Shown here: piece after piece, positions 49,343 through 61,390 of the stretch | Layout: every line of letters begins with the position of its first letter | How positions within the stretch are numbered: the stretch's first letter is position 1 | Origin: Chlorophyllum brunneum | Lineage: Eukaryota > Basidiomycota > Agaricomycetes > Agaricales > Agaricaceae | DNA: 64,000 bases | Direction: 5' to 3' | Assembly (NCBI GenBank): GCA_963576785.1 | Contig: OY756139.1 | Coordinates: 744,001 to 808,000, forward strand | Program-made: the position numbers and the translations under genes | The notes under the pieces: generated by a model | What the model was told of the DNA's origin: nothing | The model's input: only the letters and a program-made list of their open reading frames with translations | Database searches by the model: none

Positions 49343-51339
49343 TTACAAGGTGATTTGGATGCCCAAAAGGTTATACAAAGCCACCAATGCATCAATACCA
49401 CCACAATCTGTATCAACTGAGGAACTTGCAGTGAATGTTGCACCACCCGGGTTTGCGGAGTTGCCAAGAAGCACAACATTGTTTCTACCATCATTCACTC
49501 TCGGCCACGAGAACGGTGCATCTTTGAGCCCACTAACAGGGTCCCTGGCAAAAGCGACCCAAGCGCTCTGTATATACTGTGAAAGTGCGATTTCAGCGGC
49601 AGTAGGGGCTGCAGGTGCTGTGCTAGCATTGTAGGTTCCAAAGACGATAGGAATATCAGATGCATGATATGCACGAAGATCTGAGCGTTGCGAAATATCT
49701 GGGAAGACTCCTACAAATTAAGATATAGTAATCACTCGTTACGTGTGCTAGGGAAGTCGAAGGTGGAGCTAAGTACCTTGATATTGATACCGCCATGTGG
49801 GGAGGCCTGCGTGCGAACGATCTGATGCAGCTGTACTCGCCGGACAAGTAAAAGCCACCTAATGCGATGACGATGTGTAAGAATGATTGTATTCATGCGC
49901 AAGTAGGCGAAATGAAATCACCTTAGTTACGATATCTGAGACTTGTTCTGTGATTCCAGGAACAGCGACTCCAACGGTAAGAAGTTCTTCTTCGACAACA
50001 AAAATGTCTGCCTCCTGGCCAGTGGTGCCTCCGAGCATGGGTACATGAAGGAAATCACCGGCAGCAGCGCGTTGACGGACATTCGAAAAGATCGTTGTAT
50101 CTATCTGAGATTAAGCATTAAGCACTTCCTCGGGGAATGCTTGGCGTACCATCCACGATGGGAGCGAATGTAGTTCCTGCGTCGATCGTGGCTTGTTCAA
50201 GCTTATGGGCATCAACTGCCCGCATACAGGTAAGTTGTTCCGAGGTTGGGGCTGCACGTGGTGAACTTGATTATGAGTGACATGCTAAAGATAAACCGGT
50301 AAGATACGAACACGATCCACACCCGACGGCATTGGCAATTTGATTCCAAGCACTTGTATCTGGGTCATCCACACCAATTCGAGCGATGGGTATTGAAGTT
50401 AGAAGATCCAATCTATTTTACCCAAGGGGTAGTAAGGGGACTCAAATAGTGAAAAAAGCATGATCAAACTCACGTTCCGGAATGGGTTATGATAGCTAAC
50501 GGACCACACGTCTTGGTAATGAGCCCACTCGGAATCTCGCAGATCGAGACTTAGCGCACCTTTTACAATAGTGTCTGAAGGGTGAGAGTAGGCATAGGCG
50601 TCAACCGCAGCACTACCGGCACTCTGTCCAAAGATAGTGATCCTCTCGGGGTCACCACCGAACGCGCCAATATTCAAGTGGACCCACTGGACTGCGGATT
50701 CAATGTCCAACAAGCCAAAGTTCTGGGACTGCGCGGATGAAATGAGTTGAGGGGCATTAGGCTGCCCAAAAATGTTGGTTCTGTAGTTAATTGTGACAAC
50801 TGTGATATCGTCATGGTCGCGAACAAAATTTGTTCCATCATACACTGCAAAATTAGACTTTGAAAACATAAGAATCACCAATCACAATTTATCATCATAA
50901 ATAGTGGCATAGGAATACTTACGGTGCCGAACTGGAATGACCCGCCGTAAATCCACAGAAGAACGGCAGTCGCCTGTTTCCTCGCAACACTCGGGGACCA
51001 AATATTCAGGTTCAGGCAATCATCCGATTCGGATACGGGAGCAGTACCAGCTCCAGAGAGTGTCAAGAATTCTTCAGTGGTATCGTCCACCTTCTGGGTA
51101 CAAGAGTCCCCGAACTGGGTTGCATTAAATGACGCGCTTCGTGTCGGAGGACTGGCAGGTGCTTGCCAACGACCTGCAGTTGCGTAGGTTACACCAAGGA
51201 ACCTGCGAACAGTAGGAAGTACCAGAGATCCAGTAACAGCTCCTTGCTGAGTCTGGACCATCAGACCATTGGTACTTTGAGCATCAGCGAGAGCAAACAG
51301 AGCGCTTGCAGCGATAAGGAAAGGGATGAAACGGGTCAT
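49343..51339 (-). CDS. Secreted type-B carboxylesterase/lipase, copy 1
   Basis: This alpha/beta hydrolase of the carboxylesterase type B family has about 540 residues. It starts with a signal peptide (MTRFIPFLIAASALFALADA). GAVTGSLVLPTVRRFLGVTY and SESDDCLNLNIWSP are family blocks, and AVLLWIYGGSFQFGT is the oxyanion-hole strand. [17 protein letters not shown] precedes the nucleophile elbow ITIFGQSAGSAAVDAY, with GQSAG where many members have GESAG. The C-terminal domain reads [17 protein letters not shown] and ends LYNLLGIQITL at 49343. Many short introns are present, one of about 80 nt straight after FGT. The likely substrates are fatty-acid or other esters outside the cell. Copy 2 at 59.4 kb is a clear paralogue in opposite orientation. 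Confidence 0.87.
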
Positions 51340-54300
51340 TGCAGAGGCACAACCCTGAGATATGGATGGGATGGGGTTGATGTGAACGATGAAAGGAGGC
51401 TTTTAAAAGAAAGACACCAGGGCGAAAGAAGCTGCACACTCCCGAGCATGATTGGTCGAGGAGAGCTAGGTTGGCCATGTGCAGCATGCCCGTTGATGTA
51501 CACATGAAACTGCCTAAAGCGTGTCAGTGGGCAACAAGCAGGAAAACTCAGCCAGTTCTCGATGTAATTCTGTCTCTCTTTGGATGAGAGTTTTGGCCTC
51601 AATTGATCGGAGCAACGATGCAATTGCCCTCAGGTGCGGCGAGGGAACGAAGTCCCATGAGAAGACGAACTTTTTACTATTTCCGTAAAAATCACGTTGT
51701 CAGTGAGGTTTCTCTGCACCAGAAGGTCAAAAGAAGGCGAAATGTAACATCTCGTTGATCACGAGTCCCATCAGTTATGAAATCGCATTGGGTGATGATT
51801 TCCAGGAGCTCGACGGGTAAGGGGGACAGGCAAGAAAGTGATATCAGTGGCGCACAGATTGGTACCTCTCGTTGAGGTATGTAGCTGGGCTCGTGAATGT
51901 CTAGTTGTGGGTTGAGTTCTTACGAAAAGGTATAGTGTCCGGTTGGAAGTGGATTGTTTCCTCGCACGGCTGGTAAAATGTCGTATAGGGGTAGACCACC
52001 AGAAAGACCGCGCGTCCCCCAACATATCAGGTCAAAGACCAATGTCGTCCTACCCAAAAGGGAAGCTCAGCGCGGTTCATCTTCAACTGTGTCGTCAGCT
52101 GGGACGTGACATTGCCCCGGAATCTCGCCATCTCCAAGAGGTTGTACAGGCCTTGGTCTGATGTATCTCGTTGGCAGTTTGCAAGTAAGACGAGACCGTC
52201 CATGCACCTGTACTGTATGATGGTTTGATGCACAAAAGGCGTGAGAAACCGGACCATCTTAGAGTTCCTAGAATTTGCAAACAATAATGTTCCCTTTAAG
52301 GGAAGCCTGTACACCGCTACAACACTTTGACCTGTTACCCAACTAGCGGTGCAGAACGGGCCATTCGGATAGCATAGTAATGGCATCTGAGGACATCCTC
52401 CACAGCTTGAAACGATGGCCGTTTTGGAAGCCAATAGTAATGTTGACAATAAGACCTATGGACTCCCGAAACCCGAAGGTTGCAGCGGTCATACCCCCAC
52501 ACCGACCCCCGATTCATCGGTAGAGCACAGCACCACTACAGCAGAAGTTGGCTGACCGAGGGTGAAATGGACGATCAGGTCGTCGAGAGGAACGAAGTCT
52601 CAATTCTTCTTCCAGCCGGCGATCGAGACCCAAGTTTACGCAAATCGCTGCTCACGCATGTAACGACCTCTACCTATCACAATGGCAAGGACTCGGGCTT
52701 ATCCCACTTATCACTCGTATAACCCCACTGTAAAACAAAGTTATGCTATTGTCTGTGGTATCCGGTATGCGGCCAGTATGAATTTTCCGACTGGCTTTCC
52801 CCCTGCACCAGCGATCGCTGAGTCCGCCTGTTGCTTACAATAGCCTTCCGAGGTAAGAAATTGAACCATCATTGCGAACAAGGGCTACGTGTCTTTCGGA
52901 CCCAATGTTACCTTTTCCTCTGTCCAGACCATACACCTGCTGATACACCTACGGGCTATTCCTTGAGGCATCCAAGATTCGATCAGAGGACCGTCAGCGG
53001 GGTGAGTGGTGGGGAATTATGCGCAAATCCGCAGTTTTTAATTCCTGAACTCAGAAAGGGAATGCAAGGCAACTGGCACAAGACGTTTCTCCGGTCTTGG
53101 CTGTTCTTTCTTTCCACCGAAGATTCATCTCCCAAGTCATTGGTTGGCGGGCCTATTTTGCCTCGGGCGAACCGTTCAATTTTCACTTCCTGGGATGTTC
53201 CCCCGGAAAAATGAGTTTATCGGTGGTTAGCTCTTCATGAGCTTGGATCGATGGGGTAGAATTTACGGCCGATGCCAGGATCCTGATCCTGATCCAATGG
53301 ACAATCCAACTGACCCACCCAACTAAACATAGTGTTGATAACCGGAGACCGTATACATCGGGAGGGCAAAGAACGAGTACCATAGAAGAGACTTGCTACC
53401 CAGACAACTATCAAATTAATTCGCAATCATTCTCAAGAACCGCACAAAGTCTCCTCTGGGTATCTTCTTACTCCGGGATCATTGCCCCTATGAGTATATT
53501 TCTAATACTAGACTATACTCAGTTGGAACACCAGCTGCGGATGACGTTCGTTAGACCCGTGCTCGCCGCCGAAAGCACATGTTATTCCAACAACAGAAAT
53601 TGGTCGTTTCCTTTGTCCAGACCCCGTCCCACAGAACTTCGTTTCTTCCGGATTACCTGAACACGAAATGAGAGACGAGCCGTCCGGTCCTTGCTCCAGT
53701 CGTTGCTCGAATTCGATCGAAATACTAAGCTATGATAAATTTCCAGGATCCTGTATGTGCTAACAGCTGTTCGCTAGAAGATGAAATCCAAAAATATTTC
53801 CGCTTTCCGCGATTGCACACGTAGATAGACCGATTGAATATTCGCCAGGCATCATTGCTCCATCACAGAGCAACAAACCGCATTTTTCCCGTGACACACG
53901 TCAAATATGAGCCTTTGAGACCTTCAACACGACTCACAAGTCAATCCGAACCAGCTTTTGGAATTACGACGAAGTTGAAGGTGTCGGAGAAAAACAAGAG
54001 ACGATGTCGAACTCATGATGAAAACCAACAATGCTAGCTGTCGGACCCCGATTTCTTAAATAGGTATCTGTGATCCGTGATGCCTGGCAGGGACAGCTGC
54101 AACAGGTTTTGGCTAGAGGCGAATGTGCTGTGATGATTAGGAACTCCAATGCAGTGTCATCCTACTGGAATGGGAACATCTGATATGTTTCAAGCTGTTT
54201 TTGGACCCATTGCCCATAACGAAGTTTTTCCATTGAGCCTTGTGTGGAATATCGTTTACTCATTGGACATGACAGTCGGCGTTTGTGGCTCCAGAGAAGT

Positions 54301-55103
54301 GCTTCCTTTCTCTAGTCTACGGCGCAGTTATCGGTCAAATATTGGAACAAATACAAATCGGAAATCTATGCCAACATGTAACACGACCTGCTTTTTTGCC
54401 GCGGTCTGATGCCTCGGGCTTCGTCAATATTGAAGATCTCAGCACCCTCTGCTACGGAGTATGTCCATGAACCAGGTTGCCGCCGATTGGACTTTCTCCT
54501 TGGTAGACAACAGCATGGACATCCTCTCCGCCTCCTGTTTCTAGTTTCTTGGATGGCTTCGATTGATCTGTTCGTCTGTCTTCAGAAGACAGGGCTGACT
54601 CGCAAAATGAGTCCAGATCCTAGTCGATTGTACTTCTCTATTCCAGATACGGACCGGTCACGAAAAACTCATACACACGTCTACTCTTGGTACTGCATCA
54701 ACAGCTGGAGCTGGATATTGTCGCCTTTTGTCGAAAGCTATCCACGCGCTTCCTCTTACCTTTACTTCTGTTTTCTTCGCCGATAGTTAAACCCCGGAAT
54801 ATCTCGGCCACCTCCGTCTCGGTGCTGGGTAGATGATCAACGACTTGGATCCATTAGCCCCGGGAGGTACACCATCTACAGTATCTGGAGCTTCTCAATT
54901 CTACGTTTGTTCGGTCACACAAACGGCCTTGTGGGACCACGATCGTTCACCTGAGAATATTGACCCATTTCAAACTTCGGTTATATTCTAGTGCGTCCCC
55001 AACCATCACGAATTTACCTTCCCAAGCCTCCGTAGATAAGCAGTAACAATAATCTGTTCAATCCTGTGGAGAAATTTCAGCATCATTGATCATTCACTTT
55101 GTC
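51340..55103. other. Gene-poor region, about 3.8 kb
   Basis: No intact gene is supported. On the minus strand at about 51690-52530 several frames look coding-like, including a 140-codon frame (52027-52449) and, near 51795-51830, LPVELLEIITQCDF, which resembles an F-box start; stops interrupt any joined reading. On the + strand at 54149-54786 there are frames with hydrophobic stretches, again unresolved. This may be relic gene or transposon DNA. Confidence 0.4.
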
Positions 55104-56321
55104 TCAGGTCGCTTGCCTTCTTTTCACCAAGAAAGTGACACCCTGGTTCAGGAAACCCTTCAGAGTCTGCATTTCGAGCCCTTGATACAATCTAGAAATG
55201 CGGTGGTTCTGACCGCAGTCTTCGGAAGAAGCTCGCTTTCTTTTTTGTCCAGACTGCGGCGGGGGGTATCTGTCTTCGTACGCATCAATGAGCGCCTCCG
55301 CTAGTGACGTTGCCGCCGAATTTTGTAATCGAGTCTTTGCCAGCATGATCGGATACAACAATGCCGCGGCTAGTGATGGATTATTTTAAGGCCTATGTTT
55401 GGAGTTTCAGTGACAGGTATACCGACCAATTGAGTTTGAAATGGCGGCCCCCACGAAGGCCTCCTGGGGTGATGGGTTAATAAGGATGCTCTGCTTGTGT
55501 GACATTCCCCCGGATACGCTCGTGCCTTCCTGACGTGTACGTAGGAACGTAAGAGCCCTTCTGAAGAGTTGGTAGATTGTCAAGGTGATCGATGGGTTGA
55601 GAGATAGAATTGTTGTTGTCCCGAACCCTGGTGGAATTGTGTGAGCGGACCTGCAAAACAGTGGACTCAGATTTGCCCCTACTTACCCCGCCAGAAGCCT
55701 TCTAAACCTTGCTCCTCGTAAAGAAGTTTCATGGCCTTAATAATGTCGGTGCGGGTGGATATCTCTGGCTTCCCATCCTCCTCCTCCTCCTCCTCCTCCT
55801 CCTCCTCCCTTTCTGTCTGAAGTCGAAGAGTGATGATATTCAGAGGCATTGAAATTGCGCGGGACGCCAAGCCTGCCAGAAAACCCAACACAAGCTCCTC
55901 AACCACCCCTGGCATATGTGGGCGCCGGTTTCTCATTGGTGTCCCACCCCAAAAACTGTCGGGCGGAACCATCCTGCGTGTCGAGAGTGCACGGAGCCAT
56001 GTGTGAAAGTAGAAATAAAAGAAGCTGGGCAAAACCACTGAGCTGGACACTCTCAGAAGTAACCGAGACATACTTTGATAGCACTTTGGCGACCGTATCT
56101 GTTGGAAAGCCATCGTATAGCGCTTCAAGACCATGGCTCTTTACAATGCGCTGGAGTAGGCGGGCTCCTCCTAGGATACCTCCCCTCTTCCGACTGTCGT
56201 TCGGCTTCTCGAGCTGAAGTCGCGTGACGACAAGATCGAGTGGATAGGTCAGTGCCCCCGCGGTTGCGCTTCCTATGGCCCCAGAGAAGGCCTGAACTAA
56301 TGGTGGTAGAGTACTAGTCAT
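55104..56321 (-). CDS. Peroxisomal carrier of the PMP47/Ant1 (SLC25A17) type
   Basis: A mitochondrial-carrier-family protein of about 350 residues, placed with the peroxisomal adenine-nucleotide/CoA carriers. It begins MTSTLPPLVQAFSGAIGSAT, then repeat 1 with ALTYPLDLVVTRLQLEKPND, DALYDGFPTDT-like ALYDGFPTDTVAKVLS, and FFYFYFHTWLRAL. Repeat 2 has EELVLGFLAGLASRAISMPL followed by NIITLRLQ, and LYEEQGLEGFWRG. Repeat 3 has TTILSLNPSITLTIYQLF and LLYPIMLAKTRLQ, ending SRLYQGLEMQTLKGFLNQGV. The NP and SLNPS features and the deviating signature motifs are typical of PMP47. A run of about ten Glu is inserted after repeat 2 helix 3. Four exons; the acceptor at about 55645 (before GGTTCGGGAC) was chosen because it restores the GFGTTTIL frame. 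Confidence 0.78.
55776..55808 (-). repeat. (TCC)n microsatellite coding for poly-Glu in the carrier
   Basis: About eleven TCC/CTC units on the + strand encode consecutive Glu residues of the peroxisomal carrier on the minus strand. Confidence 0.85.
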
Positions 56322-57500
56322 ATCGCAGGTGAACTGTAGTTGAGCAATATTATTCTTTACCGTGAAAATGACGTCACACCAGTAGGAGAGCTTCTGTGGT
56401 AACGCAGTCAGCTTTGATATCATGTCATATCTAAGTATATCCCACTCTTGGTCAAAACTGAAAATCCTTATCCAGCTCCACTAGCTACTACATCCGCGGC
56501 AGGTTGAAGCATGCTATCTGATTTTCTAACGAACCCATGCAGCAATAAGAGTCACTGTGCCATAAGTCCATAAACACCGAATGAACTCTGCCATTGCAGC
56601 CACCGCGGTGCTGTAGGTTTCTGGTGGTGTTGAAGAAGGACGCCAGGTGAGCGTAGGCCTGTCTGCAGAACAGAAAGATAACGCACAGGTATGATCGGGT
56701 TTCTGGGTTCTGGACTCCGACGGTTCATCCTAAACGGGGACAGTATGAGGACGGCTCCATATCAACTTCATTATCATCACCCGCGAATCATCCGAACAGT
56801 CCAGGCGGGAAGAAGAGACCAGTTACCGCCTGACCTTGCCGGAATATTTGCCGTCCGTGTTTCGATTCCGACAATGGACCAGGTCAATGCACTTCATCTG
56901 CAAGCTGGGGTATTTGTATGTGGCACGACGGGCTTAGTACGAGGGTCGGACTGGAACAGTGTCGAGGATCATCAGATATGAGGCATCCGAGGACTCATCC
57001 TCTTGTCATGGGTGGAAGCTTTGGGTCCTTTAGTGCCTGCGAGGTAGAACTCGGTGACCGTTTTAAGTAGAAGTTCTCTCAGGAGGGTCACATGTAACTG
57101 GTATACATTCCAGAATGCTTGCAGTGCCATGTTCGGGCGCGCCAGATGTAATTCGATATCTATTGGCGTCCAGGGGTGCAGAATGGTAAGGACGAGCCGA
57201 CGTCAGTGAGTCGAAACCGCGGCAATAATGAGAGTATTCACATCGGCCCATTACATTCTTGGGTAGAAATCGGCCATGAGCAGACTTGTTACACAACAAG
57301 AGGAGGAGGAGAATAACGACAGGAGACCTCGCAGTCGTCAGGAGATGAATTTCACCTTGGCCTCTGTCTGAGCCGTTCTCGCACTGCATAGTCTGCCGAA
57401 CAGTGAACATACAAGTACACAGTTAGACTGCCTCGGGCTGGACATCTATACTGGTACAATGAAAATACGATAGGTGCAAGGATTCTCCAACGAACAAATA
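56322..57500. other. Intergenic, about 1.2 kb, no gene seen
   Basis: Frames of up to 115 codons exist on both strands, but none resembles a known protein or has splice partners. Confidence 0.4.
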
Positions 57501-58763
57501 CTACTTCTTCCGTCCTTTCCTGGCAGTTTGCCCTCCCGCCCCATTCTTGATGCACTCATCGCAATACCATTTCTCTGGAACCGGCTGTTTCAAGCCCACA
57601 CAGCTTAAGTGGAACTATAAATGAAGGGTAGCTGTCAAGCAGTCAGAAGGATCAAAAAATCACAAACCCATTCGTAGGGGCATCCGTTTTCATTGTCACA
57701 CGCCACCATCTATGATTCTGTCAACACACCTGCGCTCGAGAACAAGGTGAAGAAGAACACCTACATCGCCATAACTCTGTTTCTGGCAAAAACAATAAAG
57801 CCGCTCATCCTCAGCATCATCATCAGCGTCCATGTCATCATCTCCCCCTGCCTCTGGTTCAGATTCTTCAACAGGAAGTATTTGTCGCGAGAGCCTCGAA
57901 CGTTGATGTGTTGTCTGTGAAATTGCAGCTGCGGATGGTGATGCGGAACGGTGTTTCGTAGGGGAAGGTACGGGTGTTATCTTAATGGATGCAGAAGTAT
58001 TTATACGGCGCTCTGGGCAAGATACTTAGCGTGGTAGGCCGGGGAAGTGAACAAAAAACCATACTCTTGGTGGCGCTACCGCCGGTGGCAGCAGCCACCG
58101 CACTAGAAACGGGAGTTGCTGAGCCTTGCCGTGACTCGGAAGGATTAATAAGCGCATTTCTTAGGCTCTCGCTAATCTGTTGAGCGGGATTGCGACCAAA
58201 ATCTGAACCAAGGCTCACTCCAGGGCCAGCCTTGCTTGGGGTAGAGGTCGTGTCGGGTACTTCTCCCTGAAGGTACTTGACTTTGACAATGTCCGCGTCC
58301 AATCGCGCCCGTGTTCGTGTAATAAGATCAATGAGGCGTTGTGCAAGGATACATTTCTCGTTGGAAAGCTCGTGTATCTCGGCGTAGGAGGTCTGTATTT
58401 TGGCAGGAAGACCAACAGTTTTTGGAGACGGTGCCCGCTGAGAAGGGTCCGTGGGCGTGGGGGATGAGGAAGATCGTATCGAATGACGAATGTAGCGGGC
58501 CGAATCTCGGTCAATTTCCTGTTGAAGCTCTTCAGATACTAAGTCACAATGTCTGTGCGAGGAATAAACATTCATACCTTGCACCCTTGATTCCTTTAAT
58601 TTAATTTCTTGAAGAAGATGGCTAACTTCATTGGGTATGTTGTCGAGGCCTGCAATTCTCGCATTAGCGGTGCGAAAATAGATCCAAGAAGACCCATACT
58701 GTAGATGAATTCTGAGGCTAGTGTTGCGGCCTCTTCGAAATTTTGGGCATTGGCGGAGTTCAT
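57501..58763 (-). CDS. ING-family PHD-finger protein (Yng2/Pho23/Png-like)
   Basis: ING proteins read H3K4me3 and serve as subunits of histone acetyltransferase (NuA4) or deacetylase (Rpd3L) complexes. About 330 residues come from six or seven exons. The N-terminal ING helices read MNSANAQNFEEAATLASEFI, LDNIPNEVSHLLQEIKLKES, ELQQEIDRDSARYIRHSIR and CILAQRLIDLITRTRARLDA. A Ser/Pro/Ala-rich linker and an acidic patch (EAGGDDDMDADDDAEDE) follow. The C-terminal PHD finger has all its ligands: YCFCQKQSYGDMVACDNENG, CPYEWFHLSCVGL, KWYCDECIKNG, and a basic end ARKGRKK that in ING proteins contacts phosphoinositide or DNA. The last two exons meet at the GCPYEW|FHLSC border. Start 58763 and stop 57501. 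Confidence 0.88.
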
Positions 58764-59400
58764 CACTATAAGGATTGTCAGAGTAGTTAGTCAGGTCGCG
58801 GAGGAGGCACTAGTGAAATATGTCATCACATGATCTCCGTGAAATTCCCACGGTATTACGCTTCCCAACACGCACCGCTTCTGAAAATCTGCCTATTTTG
58901 TAAATCTATAAATATGCTCTCTAATGTTTCCCTTGAGCCTTTTTTCAACCATTCCAGAACCGGGTATTCAGTTAACCGACTCGACAGTGCTCAAGCAAAT
59001 TCCTTGGGAAGCTACGGGTACAATAACGTCGGGCCTTCCCACTGTCCAAGAGACTGTAATGGCAGTATGCAAGCAGTACAGGGTTCGCCTTGCTATTGTG
59101 ACGTTCAGAATCTATCACCTACGCTGATATCGACATTATCCACAGACTCCATAACCATCTACTGTCCCAAAAGTATTTCAACGAAGCAGGACGTGGGCAC
59201 CTGGAAGCTGTAGACAACTGCAGCCGTTCGACCCTATGATCTTAGCGCTCGCAAGTTGGAAGCTGTCTCGGGACATCACCTGCCCTTTCTAATATCTTAC
59301 CAGGATCTCCTGCAGATGGCCAGGTCGACGAGCGTCACTGGCTCCCAACTATAAAAGGACCCCAGGCCATCGGATAGACACCCCACCCAAACTCCCACCA
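58764..59400. other. Divergent promoter region of the ING gene and carboxylesterase copy 2
   Basis: About 640 bp. A + strand frame at 58830-59213 contains several Cys (SHCPRDCNGSMQ) but has no signal peptide and no partner exons, so I do not call it. Confidence 0.45.
59350..59357 (+). promoter_or_regulatory. TATA box of carboxylesterase copy 2
   Basis: TATAAAAG lies 51-44 bp upstream of the ATG at 59401, which implies a short leader of about 15-20 nt if transcription starts 30 bp downstream. Confidence 0.6.
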
Positions 59401-61313
59401 ATGCGTCTTCTTCCTTTACTACTGACAAACATCTGGGCGGCTTGCGCAGCCGCGCGACTCCCAGGGCTTCTCGTACACACTCAGCAAGGCGATGTCCTTG
59501 GGACACTCGTTACGCCCACTGTCAGGCAGTTCCTTGGCATTCCCTACGCAACTGCCGACCGATGGGAGGTCCCAAAACTTCCATCGCAACGGTCTAGACT
59601 CTTTCATGCTAACAAATTTGGTGACTCCTGCATCCAAACTAATAGCCCGCCCAATGTCGAGTTCTTGAAGTTAACTGGCAGTGTTGTACCTAATGTCACC
59701 GAAAGCGAAAATTGTACGAGTGTCAACATATGGGCCCCAAATGTAAACAGGAAACAGAAGACAGCTGTCATGGTCTGGATATACGGGGGCGGATTTATGT
59801 TTGGAACTGTACGTCAACTATTACTTGTCGCTCCCCATGGCTAACCTTTGACCTTGCTAACAGAGCGATATTCCCACTTATGACGGTCAATTTATTGTAC
59901 GGGATAACGACGACGTCACGGTTGTTACCTTCAACTACAGGCTCAACATCTTCGGTCAACCAAACGCACCACAATTTTTCAACTCTACGACAGCCCAAAA
60001 CTTTGGACTTCTTGATATCGATGCTGCGGTCAAATGGGTGCATGATAACATCGCCAGCTTTGGTGGAGATCCAGACCGGATCATATTATTTGGCCAGAGT
60101 GCCGGTGGTGCAGCGACAGATGCCTACACATTTGCGCACCCGAACGATACAATGGTTCAAGGTAAACAATGCCGTATATGACGAAACAATTTTCACAAGT
60201 AACGCAATAGGTGTCATCGAGCACTCTGGAAGGTGGGGAATGGCCACCAAGACGTCACAATTAGAAGTCTAACTGTATCTCAGTATTTCGGGAGGATCTA
60301 TTCTGGGTACCCCTGCAACCAATTCGAGTTCCTGGAATGAAGTCGCTAATGTTGTTGGATGTGGCACAAGTGCGTTATCAATTTTGCTTGCCAATCCTTT
60401 CCATTTGACACTTTTCACAGCACCGGATGATGCACAGCTAGCTTGCATGAGGAAGGTTCCTGGAAGGACACTCGAGGATGCTGTCGTAAGCACGAACGGC
60501 AATTTTGGGCTGGTTCAAGACAGTCCGTATTTTGTGCAATTCCTTAGTAGCGCCTATACTAACGCCTCTTAGATATCACAATCTTCAGTGATACCGCAGC
60601 TCGCGCAGCATCCGGCAATTTCCTCAGAGTCCCCCTTCTTGTTGGGAGTACACAAAATGAAGGAGACATTTTTGTCGTTGGCGATGAGCTCCTGTCACCA
60701 TTGGGATTTGCACCCCCATTTGTGACGGAACTCGCTGCTGATTTATTGACTGAGGTGAGCGTACATTTTAGTCTGAGGATATCATGATTAACAGTAGTGG
60801 TCTGGCAGCTTGGATTCACTTGTCCGGCAGGCGTAACAGCCCAAGCCAGATTGAGCGCTCAAGTCCCGACCTGGAGGTACCAATACCAAGGTGAGTGCTC
60901 TCAATCGAAACTCCTGCACCCGAGATCTCGCCAACCTACCCTTCACTTTTCCAGCCGTCTTCCGTGACATCTCCACTCGTCCCGACCTCCGTGCCTGGCA
61001 TGCATCCGAACTTCCCATTGTCTTTGGCACATATAATCAAAGCACGGAAATTGCCAAAACTCCGGACGAGATTGCGCTGTCGAAATACATGCAGAGCGCT
61101 TGGGTTGCCTTTGCCCGAGATCCTCAGAAGGGTCTATTAAACTTCGGCTGGCCATCATATAACCCGACAAGCAACAGTCTCATCCAGTTGGGCAATTTCT
61201 TCAATAGGAGCAGTGCTACATTTGGAAGGGGTACTGATATTGATTTTTCGTGCTCAAAGGTTCAGACTTTGCTCGCTATCTCTGCACAAGTGAATAGCTT
61301 GCTTACGCCTTGA
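59401..61313 (+). CDS. Secreted type-B carboxylesterase/lipase, copy 2
   Basis: About 540 residues with the same block order as copy 1. The signal peptide is [40 protein letters not shown] and [19 protein letters not shown] follow, then [13 protein letters not shown], in which the usual DCLNLN has become [21 protein letters not shown] is the oxyanion strand and [19 protein letters not shown] the nucleophile elbow. The C-terminal half contains [17 protein letters not shown] (region of the acid residue) and [40 protein letters not shown] parallels copy 1, and the end is [14 protein letters not shown]. About seven exons. A strong TATA box precedes it. It converges with the DUF1479 gene, with only about 77 bp between stop codons. 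Confidence 0.87.
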
Positions 61314-61390
61314 GACGGAAGGAAACATGCAACGGGGTTGGATCGAAATACACGGATGAGTGCCATATGTACAACTGTTGTAACACATTG

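Noticed and set aside
58830..59213. 127-codon + strand frame with several Cys, possible small secreted protein
   Set aside because: No signal peptide and no partner exons; it occupies the divergent promoter interval between two confident genes.
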